Assembly (NCBI GenBank): GCA_002694885.1
Contig: NZNM01000106.1
Span: 1 to 32,008, forward strand
DNA: 32,008 nucleotides
Origin: Opitutaceae bacterium
GTDB taxonomy: Bacteria > Verrucomicrobiota > Verrucomicrobiia > Opitutales > Opitutaceae
Direction of reading: 5' to 3'
Made by a program: the position numbers and the translations under genes. Shown here in pieces: positions 25,944 through 32,008 of the stretch (the first letter of the stretch is position 1; each line of letters opens with the position of its first letter). A model generated the notes under the pieces. It had not been told where the DNA came from, made no database searches, and saw only the letters and a list, made by a program, of their open reading frames with translations.

Positions 25944-26619
25944 AACGGGTCAGCAATCGCTTAACTTCGGCGAGGGCCCCTTCCGAATAGCGGAAGTCCG
26001 GCCAAGTAACCGCGATCATAGGCGTCAACGGAGAGGGCTCGCCCAGCCAAGTTCCCCAAGCGATAATGCCTTCCTCGGACTCGCCTCGATTCCAGGCTTC
26101 GCCCGTTTCCTTGGCCAAATCGATCTCCCGTATCAAGTTTTTGGGGCTTCCGGTCGGGAGCAAGTCTGGTCGTTGACCTAAAACCAGCTTGCCCATAGCC
26201 ATCCGCTCAAGCGGAATCTTACGGCTAATCGGAGGAGCAACCCGAACACGGCAATCGGGTTCTTCATAGTGCAGATGCCGAATCCCGCGCCCTTGAAGCT
26301 GACCCAATATCGCCATCTCCCCAACCTCACTGGCAATGCGTTCCATGATGTCGCGATAATGGTCGATGAGTTCCTCGTCCCGGTTCGATATTCGCCATTC
26401 CCTGAATTTGCCCGTAACCCGGTAACGCTTGTCCATCGCTCGCTCGACAAAACCGTAGTGAATCAAACTGTCCAAAATGCGAATCAAGCTACTCCGAGGC
26501 AGACCCATCCCTTCCACTATCTCTCGAATCGCCAACCCACTCGAACGCGAGCTCAACAAGCTAAGCGTGTCCAATGCTTTGAACAAAGATGTGGCGAGCC
26601 CTCTTGAATCAGTTGACAT
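25933..26619 (-). CDS. IclR-family transcriptional regulator
   Basis: A 228-residue regulator. The N-terminal winged helix (KALDTLSLLSSRSSGLAIREIVEGMGLPRSSLIRILDSLIHYGFVERAMDKRYRV in pattern) spans about residues 13-70. A shortened effector-binding domain follows, with LHYEEPDCRVRV and RMAMGKLVLG, a little below the usual 250-270 residues of the family. ATG at 26619 is preferred over an in-frame TTG at 26625. It is divergent from eda-kdgK, so by analogy with KdgR it probably controls ketodeoxygluconate use, with KDG as a plausible ligand (inferred). Confidence 0.9.
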   Translation of the reverse strand: MSTDSRGLATSLFKALDTLSLLSSRSSGLAIREIVEGMGLPRSSLIRILDSLIHYGFVERAMDKRYRVTGKFREWRISNRDEELIDHYRDIMERIASEVGEMAILGQLQGRGIRHLHYEEPDCRVRVAPPISRKIPLERMAMGKLVLGQRPDLLPTGSPKNLIREIDLAKETGEAWNRGESEEGIIAWGTWLGEPSPLTPMIAVTWPDFRYSEGALAEVKRLLTRFSS

Positions 26620-26661
26620 GATCAATCTAAGATTTCATGTTGTCGGATATATTGTTTATTT

Positions 26662-26678
26662 TGTCAACTATACTGACA
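26662..26678. promoter_or_regulatory. Candidate IclR operator between iclR and eda
   Basis: The 78-base gap between the divergent starts holds an inverted repeat TGTCA (26662-26666) and TGACA (26674-26678) with a 7-base AT-rich spacer. Its size and position, 20 bases before eda, suit an IclR dimer site. A TATACT lies inside it, so binding would block a promoter on the plus strand. No matched -35 was found. Confidence 0.45.
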
Positions 26679-26697
26679 TAATTCTAGACTGATACCC

Positions 26698-27348
26698 ATG
26701 TTCCCGACTGAACTCCAAACCAAATTAAAAGAAACCGCCATCATCGCTGTCCTGGTTATCGACGATGCGAAACGAGCGGTCCCCCTCGCTAAATGTCTCC
26801 TGCGAGGAGGGGTCGATGCCATTGAGCTGACTCTCCGCACCGATGCAGCTTTGGATGCCCTTCGGGCGATTCGCCAAGAGGTGCCCGAGATGCTCGCGGG
26901 TATCGGCACGATATTGACCACCCAGCAGATCGACGAGGTTGTCGCTGCGGAAGCGGCGTTCGGCGTTGCCCCGGGTCTGAACCGCCGCATTGTCGAGTAC
27001 GCTCAAGATAAAGGTCTCCCCTTCGGCCCAGGTATTGCGACTCCTAGCGACATTGAGCAAGGCCTGGAACTGGGTTGCCAGACTTTGAAGTTCTTTCCGG
27101 CCGAAACCTCTGGGGGCCTGTCTCACCTTAAGAGCATGGCTGGGCCCTATCCGCACTTGGGCATCGATTTCATTCCTCTCGGGGGCCTCAATGCCCAGAA
27201 CATGGAGTCCTACGTAGCTTCACCGCTTATCTCGGCGATCGGCGGATCATGGATTGCCAAGCGCGATCTTATCGCCGCTAGCAATTGGGATCAGATCGAA
27301 GCGAATGCCAGAGAAGCCCGCCAAATCGTGACCGCGACACGGGGGTAG
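26698..27348 (+). CDS. eda: 2-keto-3-deoxy-6-phosphogluconate aldolase
   Basis: Class I aldolase that splits KDPG (and often KHG) to pyruvate and glyceraldehyde-3-phosphate (glyoxylate). The 216 residues give the full family pattern: E43 in IELTLRTDAAL, GIGTIL, GVAPGLNRRIVEYA, PGIATPSDIEQGLELG and the Schiff-base lysine K131 in TLKFFPAETSGG, then PLGGLN and GGSWI. It lies 66 bases upstream of the KDG kinase on the same strand, forming the last two steps of the Entner-Doudoroff-type uronate route. Confidence 0.95.
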   Translation: MFPTELQTKLKETAIIAVLVIDDAKRAVPLAKCLLRGGVDAIELTLRTDAALDALRAIRQEVPEMLAGIGTILTTQQIDEVVAAEAAFGVAPGLNRRIVEYAQDKGLPFGPGIATPSDIEQGLELGCQTLKFFPAETSGGLSHLKSMAGPYPHLGIDFIPLGGLNAQNMESYVASPLISAIGGSWIAKRDLIAASNWDQIEANAREARQIVTATRG

Positions 27349-27413
27349 GATTAGGAACAAGATTACTGACCGCAAAACTCCCTCGTAAGCAAATTTTCTA
27401 TACAGCTAACACA

Positions 27414-28505
27414 ATGAAAACCATCGTTACTTTCGGAGAAATAATGGGTCGCCTTTGCCCGCACGGACACAATCGCTTCCGCCAATCGCTACCCGGCGAC
27501 CTCAATCTAACCTTCGCTGGGGCCGAGGCCAACGTCGCCGCTTCCATCGCCATGCTGGGCGGCGACGCCCGATTCGTTACCGCCCTCCCGGACAACGACA
27601 TCACGCAAGCCTGCCTTTCTACGCTTCGCGGCCTGGATGTCGACACGAATGACGTTGTACTAACAAATCAAGGACGGCTTGGTTTGTATTTTGTAGAAGC
27701 TGGAGCCAATCAACGCCCTAGTCGAGTCATCTATGATCGTGAATACTCATCGGTAAGCATGACCCCCGCGTCAGCTTACGACTGGGAGTCCATACTGGAT
27801 GGCGCTGGCTGGTTTCACACTACCGGCATTACCCCAGCTCTATCGGAAGCGTCTGCGGAAGCCACGATCGAGTCTGTTAGACGAGCCAAAGCCGCAGGTC
27901 TCACGGTTTCTTGCGATCTCAATTTCCGTAAAAAGCTTTGGACTTGGAATCCGACCTTGTCATCGAAAGAACTGGCCGGCGAAACCATGCGGCGCCTGCT
28001 TCCCTATGTGGATGTTGTTATCGGCAATGAAGAGGACGCGTCCGATGTTCTCGGTATCAAGGCTGAGAATACGGATGTCCATTCCGGGAAAATAGACGCA
28101 ACTAAATACGCTACCGTCGCCCGGGAAATCGTCGAGCAGTTTCCCAATGTTTCCCGAGTCGCTATCACGCTTCGCGAGAGCATATCCGCATCCCACAATA
28201 ACTGGGGGGCCATGCTTTACGATAAGTCGAGCGATCATCCCTACTTCGCTCCGCTGGATGCCAACCAATACCAGCCTTACGAGATTCGCAACATCGTGGA
28301 CCGTGTAGGCGGTGGTGATTCATTTGGAGCTGGTCTGATCTTCGCCCTAAACACACCGGAGTTAAAGGACCCGCAAACCGCCATCGCTTTCGCTGTGGCC
28401 GCTTCCTGCTTGGCCCATTCAATCTATGGCGATTTCAATTTCTCCACTCGAGCCGAAGTAGAAGCTCTGCTCAACAGCGGCGGCTCAGGTCGCGTTGTCA
28501 GATAG
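27414..28505 (+). CDS. kdgK: 2-keto-3-deoxygluconate kinase (PfkB family)
   Basis: A PfkB-family sugar kinase that phosphorylates KDG to KDPG. From ATG 27414 it is 363 residues; a longer frame begins inside eda but has no merit. Family marks are TFGEIMGRLCPHG at the start, FAGAEANVAASIAMLGGDARFVTALPDND (pattern), CDLNFRKKLW, the GNEEDASDVLG segment and the anion hole/catalytic base DRVGGGDSFGAGLIF with D302. The R-K-K-W and NEED motifs are typical of KdgK. The context with eda and the IclR regulator makes this call firm, though a related ketohexose kinase is possible. Confidence 0.9.
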   Translation: MKTIVTFGEIMGRLCPHGHNRFRQSLPGDLNLTFAGAEANVAASIAMLGGDARFVTALPDNDITQACLSTLRGLDVDTNDVVLTNQGRLGLYFVEAGANQRPSRVIYDREYSSVSMTPASAYDWESILDGAGWFHTTGITPALSEASAEATIESVRRAKAAGLTVSCDLNFRKKLWTWNPTLSSKELAGETMRRLLPYVDVVIGNEEDASDVLGIKAENTDVHSGKIDATKYATVAREIVEQFPNVSRVAITLRESISASHNNWGAMLYDKSSDHPYFAPLDANQYQPYEIRNIVDRVGGGDSFGAGLIFALNTPELKDPQTAIAFAVAASCLAHSIYGDFNFSTRAEVEALLNSGGSGRVVR

Positions 28506-28539
28506 TGAGGGCCGGATCAGGTCCTCCAGCAAATTGATT

Positions 28540-29115
28540 TCAGGAGATCCCTCTCTCCTGGTCCTTCGTTTCCTTACGAGACTTCGAGTAATCGACTAGC
28601 CCGACTACGAGCAGGATAACGCCAGCTACAGATAATACCATAGCCGAGGGAATTCCTATCAGGAACCATTTCCCCATTGAGTCGAAAATTCCGGGCGAGA
28701 AGGAGAGCACGCGTTCTTCGAAGTCGCCAGTTATCTCGATTAGCAACGAATTCGTGTATTCGATTTCCACGTGCCCGACACTCGCCTTCGAATAGTCTCC
28801 AATATTGGCAGACATCCCTGAGCGACTGACAAATTCTAAGGGCGATCCATTCCCATCCTTCACGCGGATCTCCAAGCCATTCGGGAGGGAAGGGTCCAAA
28901 CTGTATCGACGATTTTGGAAGAGCGTCGCTTGGTCATTTCAAAGATAATACCTTCCTGGCTCGCTGATATCGATTTCCAAACTCCCCGGCGCCAGAAATT
29001 GGTTGATCGGCCCCCCATTCTCTAGAATCGATACAATGAAGAATGCGAACATTCCGGCTGGAGGAATGACCATCAAAACCGCACCCGAAAGAATCTTGAC
29101 GAGACATCGTTTCAT
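28540..29115 (-). pseudogene. Two-helix membrane protein, interrupted by an in-frame TGA
   Basis: One continuous minus-strand frame is stopped by a single TGA at 28939-28941. Before it: a basic start MKRCLVK, a membrane helix LSGAVLMVIPPAGMFAFFIVSIL and ILENGGPINQFLAPGSLEIDISEPGRYYL. After it, in the same frame, the protein goes on without pause: NDQATLFQNRRYSLDPSLPN, a beta-rich soluble part, a second helix GKWFLIGIPSAMVLSVAGVILLVVGLV and a charged tail SKSRKETKDQERGIS. The intact product would be about 191 residues. TGG (Trp) differs by one base. A TTG at 29139 could extend the start. Family not recognised. Real nonsense mutation, sequencing error, or readthrough cannot be told apart here. 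Confidence 0.75.
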
Positions 29116-29159
29116 CCAGCTATCCGAGACTTTCTCCAACCCTCAATTTTTTCCAGAGC

Positions 29160-29531
29160 CTATTCTTCGCTAGAGCCTTGGCCCGCTTCCATGAATTCGA
29201 TGCGATTTCCAAATGGATCGGAGGTGTAAAAACGGATACGCCCGGGGAGAGCCTCATTCCATTGAGCAGGATAGCCTCCTTGTTCCAAGCGTTGAGCAAG
29301 CTCACCAATATCCGCCGCCAGAAAGGCCGGGTGGGCCTTGCGCTGAGGAACGAAGTTGGGATCGATGCCCAAGTGTACGATGGCGTCCCCATTACGAAAC
29401 CAGCAACCGCCTCTGCCTCTGAGAGGCTCCGGCTTTTCTTCCTCTATAAATCCTAATGTATCTGCAAAAAAGCTCCGAGCCTGATGCTCTCCACCCTCCA
29501 GCATAGCGAGTTGGATATGGTCGAGCTTCAT
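29160..29531 (-). CDS. VOC-superfamily (glyoxalase/dioxygenase-like) protein
   Basis: A 123-residue single-unit vicinal oxygen chelate protein with the two beta-alpha-beta-beta-beta modules: MKLDHIQLAMLEGGEHQARSFFADTLGF and HPAFLAADIGELAQRLEQGGYP ... RIRFYTSDPFGNRIEFME. Likely metal positions are H5, H52-54 region and the Glu of NRIEFME. Its actual substrate is unknown; such proteins may be glyoxalase I, fosfomycin resistance or isomerase relatives. It lies 21 bases from the PhoD-like gene on the same strand. Confidence 0.85.
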   Translation of the reverse strand: MKLDHIQLAMLEGGEHQARSFFADTLGFIEEEKPEPLRGRGGCWFRNGDAIVHLGIDPNFVPQRKAHPAFLAADIGELAQRLEQGGYPAQWNEALPGRIRFYTSDPFGNRIEFMEAGQGSSEE

Positions 29532-29552
29532 TCGCCTATTAGGGATGCTTCG

Positions 29553-31466
29553 CTAGCGAATCGATATCGTCAACCGATCCTTGCTTTCCTCTTCAACAGA
29601 TTGGATACCGCTCACTGATTTCAGAATAGGCTGATTCTTGCCTACTCTCACGGTGTAGGTTCCATTCGCATACACTTTCGGGCGATAGCGCGTTCCTTTG
29701 ACACGAGTCGTGTGAAGAATTTCTCCGGAGGATTCCTCGATCACTTGGACGACTGGATTGGAAATTCCGCGAAACCGAATTTCCGGCAAATAGGCAACGG
29801 CTTCTCGGCCATCGTTATCCGCCATTCTGAAAGTTCTGGGCCAACCGGGAAACTGCTCGGAATCCCCTTTGCTAACATCCGAAAAACGTGGCCAACATTC
29901 GAATACGACTTCTTGCTTATCCTTGAAAAAACGAGCCAAACCATAACCGTCTGCCCAATCTTCCTCGGGATCGCGCTCGCCTTGTCGATTCGCTTCAGGA
30001 TCGGGATTAGCGTAGGCAACCATGGTGATCTTATTGCCCAAACCATCTTCGAAGTCGCCCGTCCATGGAAGAGGGCTGTCTTCGATCAGGTTGGCTCCCG
30101 CCTCTCCACCTTCGGGCCACCACCAGCGGCCGTAGTAATTGTTCACGATCGCAGGGCTAACGAAAGTTACTGGCCCATCGCGCCAATCTTCGATTCCGTG
30201 CTTGGTCATCACGGAGAGATGCTGGTCTCCGGCCAGATGGAAAGCCATGCCTCTGCGAATCTCCGTTAACGCCTTTCTCCGGCCTGTCTGAGGCCATCCA
30301 TTGCTATCCAAATCCGCCAAAAGCCGATTCTCAAAGCTGCCATGCAAGTGCACTGCTCCAGCGAAATTCGTCGCGGAGAGAACGCATTTCATATCGGCAT
30401 CCGTCCAGTCTTGAGAGAACTGATGCAGAAAGGCCAATTGCCTGTCGCCGAGAAGCTTGAGCCCTGGCACATCCACCGCCGAACGCTTGTAGGTCGGCTC
30501 ATTGATATGGTCCGGTCTCGGGCCCATATCAGGAATTTCGCCATTGGGCCCCGTCTTGAACTTCCGGTCCTCAATAATGGCAAAGTCGACGCCTCCCACG
30601 TTGTAGCTCGTGTAATAGACTCCGATACCTTGAGCGATAGGCGTGGCATCGTAGGGATCTGGCAGGTGCCAGGTCTGGCATCGCTCAACCATTCTCACAT
30701 AGTCAGCCGGGTAAAAATAGCCTCCGTCATTGCCAGCTCGGATCTTGGCCTGAACGCCTCCTTCACCCCATAGGTTTCCTTGACCAATATCGTGATCGTC
30801 AGGAATGGTTACCACAGACCGGTCTTTGATAATCTCTTTGAATTGCTTTCCCCAAAGCAGCCAACCCGACGTATGCTCGGTATGATCGTAGGTTTGGTCT
30901 CCCGCGAAAAAAAGCATGTCTGGATCCTGTTTAAGGAGGTTGGCTACAATGGAATTGCGATCACCTCGGTCGCGATTGGAATTGCAGGACAGGGATCCGA
31001 TCACGATCTCGTTCTTGCTGCGATCATTGGCCCGAATGGTCCCCGCGAACTGGGCATCTTCGCCATGACGGACGCGATAGGGAACGCGTTTGCTTTCGTC
31101 CCATCCATCGATTCTAAAGTGGGCAGACCAACCGTGCTCGTAAATGGGAGCCCTAGCCACTTCTTGCCATTGGTCATCAATCTCAAGCTCTAGGCGGGCC
31201 ACTCGTTCTTCGTGAGGATATAGCGGATACATTTGGGCTGTCATTTTTACCGTATTCCGATCCACTGTATACAAAGCGAACCCAACAACTTGGTCCCTCG
31301 GAACTTTCACCATTTCCAGCCATGCCCGGTTCCCCGTGTGCTTTTTGTTCCACCATTCGCCTTTAACGGCTGTATCCATCTCATCCAGGCTGGGCGCGAT
31401 GTCGGCAGCTTGAACTGCGATAGAACCTATGGCAAGATAGATGGCAAGTAGACTGTGTAGCTTCAT
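29553..31466 (-). CDS. Secreted PhoD-like metallophosphatase
   Basis: A 637-residue exported phosphatase or phosphodiesterase. A standard signal peptide (LHSLLAIYLAIGSIAVQA, cleavage near residue 20) is followed by a beta-rich N-terminal domain to about residue 145. Then comes the calcineurin-like core: IGSLSCNSNRDRG, FFAGDQTYDH (metal Asp), TIPDDHDIGQGN and HLAGDQHLSVM. A C-terminal beta domain closes the protein. It fits the PhoD-like group (PF09423) common in Verrucomicrobia and Planctomycetes, where phosphate release from phosphodiesters is the known type of role. Its promoter is described separately. Confidence 0.9.
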   Translation of the reverse strand: MKLHSLLAIYLAIGSIAVQAADIAPSLDEMDTAVKGEWWNKKHTGNRAWLEMVKVPRDQVVGFALYTVDRNTVKMTAQMYPLYPHEERVARLELEIDDQWQEVARAPIYEHGWSAHFRIDGWDESKRVPYRVRHGEDAQFAGTIRANDRSKNEIVIGSLSCNSNRDRGDRNSIVANLLKQDPDMLFFAGDQTYDHTEHTSGWLLWGKQFKEIIKDRSVVTIPDDHDIGQGNLWGEGGVQAKIRAGNDGGYFYPADYVRMVERCQTWHLPDPYDATPIAQGIGVYYTSYNVGGVDFAIIEDRKFKTGPNGEIPDMGPRPDHINEPTYKRSAVDVPGLKLLGDRQLAFLHQFSQDWTDADMKCVLSATNFAGAVHLHGSFENRLLADLDSNGWPQTGRRKALTEIRRGMAFHLAGDQHLSVMTKHGIEDWRDGPVTFVSPAIVNNYYGRWWWPEGGEAGANLIEDSPLPWTGDFEDGLGNKITMVAYANPDPEANRQGERDPEEDWADGYGLARFFKDKQEVVFECWPRFSDVSKGDSEQFPGWPRTFRMADNDGREAVAYLPEIRFRGISNPVVQVIEESSGEILHTTRVKGTRYRPKVYANGTYTVRVGKNQPILKSVSGIQSVEEESKDRLTISIR

Positions 31467-31473
31467 AGTTATT

Positions 31474-31479
31474 ATTATA
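31474..31479 (-). promoter_or_regulatory. -10 box of the PhoD-like gene, probable leaderless start
   Basis: On the minus strand a perfect TATAAT is followed by seven bases and then the ATG of the PhoD-like gene. A start of transcription seven bases after the -10 would fall on the ATG itself, so the message would have little or no leader. No Shine-Dalgarno is seen. No good -35 hexamer was found 16-18 bases farther upstream. Confidence 0.5.
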
Positions 31480-31656
31480 GCAGGTTACGCGTAGCGACGA
31501 GCTCGACATTTGACTGATTCGCTCAACATCCTTGTTCCCAAACCAAACACACGCCTATGTCAAAGGAGATTCGTTACGGATCAGACTCGCTCGATCTCTT
31601 TCCTCACGGAGATCGATGGGAACCTTTGCCAAGCTGTGATTTCCACTTTACCAACA

Positions 31657-32008
31657 ATGATCAATATCGAGAGTCGATTTCCGTTGGTAATCATTGAAGC
31701 CATAGCGGCAACATCTTTAGCCCTTGGAACAGCTGCCGAAGAATTTACCCGCAAGGCTCTTTTCGCCCCAAATAAGGACTACCCTTACTTTGAATCCACC
31801 GCCTTTCCGAGCTCCGCCAATGAGGGCGCATTCGATCTGCAAGTCGCTGGATTCCTGGCCGAAGCCTCCCTGCTCGTGTTCGTAAAGGATCCAAAGTTCA
31901 TCGAAACGGCTCTCGATCAGGACGGTTTTTCAAAAACTCGCTTCTTCGAGAATTCGCGGAATGATAGCCGCTTGGATGTGCGACGGCGTCTCGTAGCCTA
32001 TTCCGTCG
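31657..32008 (+). CDS. Truncated protein, possibly a class 3 lipase-like N-terminus
   Basis: A frame runs open from ATG 31657 through the window edge (117 codons, no stop). The peptide includes EEFTRKALFAPNKDYPYFES, then DLQVAGFLAEASLLVFVKDP, and KTRFFENSRND. The FLAEASLLVFV-x-D segment is like the region before the lipase core in some bacterial class 3 lipase family proteins, but the catalytic Ser motif lies beyond the edge, so the call is weak. The start is uncertain: the frame is open further left without an ATG, and another frame (31557-31700) also looks protein-like just before it, so a frameshift near 31690 is possible. Confidence 0.45.
   Translation, partial: MINIESRFPLVIIEAIAATSLALGTAAEEFTRKALFAPNKDYPYFESTAFPSSANEGAFDLQVAGFLAEASLLVFVKDPKFIETALDQDGFSKTRFFENSRNDSRLDVRRRLVAYSV

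Noticed and set aside
27285-27413. 43-codon N-terminal extension of kdgK overlapping eda
   Set aside because: The extension is out of frame with eda and lacks family similarity; PfkB homology begins right at the ATG at 27414.
28541-28560. Perfect hairpin CAGGAGA/TCTCCTG as a terminator after kdgK
   Set aside because: It lies inside the last codons of the split membrane protein gene and no T-run follows on either strand.
1-32008. CRISPR arrays, tRNA or rRNA genes, IS elements or prophage
   Set aside because: No regularly spaced direct repeats, cloverleaf-like segments, transposase or phage genes were recognised anywhere in the window.

Overview
The window looks like a chromosomal piece of a free-living, probably marine, Gram-negative bacterium of the Verrucomicrobiota (Opitutia, Puniceicoccales/Pelagicoccus-like). 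This is inferred from protein style, not from a marker gene. The signs are a long Chlamydia/Verrucomicrobia-type serine hydroxymethyltransferase, PhoD- and ThuA-type secreted proteins, Gfo/Idh plus TIM-barrel sugar genes, and an apolipoprotein N-acyltransferase that implies an outer-membrane lipoprotein system. No rRNA, tRNA, CRISPR array, integrase or transposase was seen. Gene density is high, and neighbours are often convergent with 4-base overlaps.

Left part (1-9.3 kb): the end of an amidohydrolase, a gamma-carbonic anhydrase-like protein, Lnt (minus strand), then a tight pair made of a degenerate FmdB-like small protein and a bacterial relative of the tRNA-queuosine mannosyltransferase. 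A gene-poor 385-base stretch follows. After it come a minus-strand dGTPase-like HD protein, GlyA, an exported CxxC protein and a MazG-like pyrophosphohydrolase.

Middle (9.0-17.4 kb): a plus-strand nickel-pincer cofactor operon, larE-larB-larC, preceded by a tiny His-rich membrane protein; the enzyme that uses the cofactor (LarA) is not in the window. A secreted ThuA-like protein and a soluble hybrid histidine kinase follow. A feoA-feoB ferrous iron transporter lies on the minus strand, with a divergent FeoB-associated Cys-rich membrane peptide.

Right part (17.4-28.5 kb): a carbohydrate region centred on uronate use. A minus-strand operon runs XRE-cupin regulator, GH88-like unsaturated uronyl hydrolase, TIM-barrel isomerase, Gfo/Idh oxidoreductase, SDR. 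Each of the two intergenic gaps around the Gfo/Idh gene holds a BIME-like pair of inverted REP elements. Next come xylose isomerase with its own strong terminator, a divergent AraC regulator, and a divergent IclR / KDPG aldolase / KDG kinase set. GH88, SDR, KdgK and Eda together could form much of a route from unsaturated uronates to pyruvate and glyceraldehyde-3-phosphate; KduI is not seen.

The right end (28.5-32 kb) holds a membrane-protein gene split by one in-frame TGA, a VOC protein, a PhoD-like secreted phosphatase with a TATAA-type -10 box that suggests a leaderless transcript, and the start of a truncated gene. A second broken gene, with a frameshift, lies at 25.5-25.9 kb.
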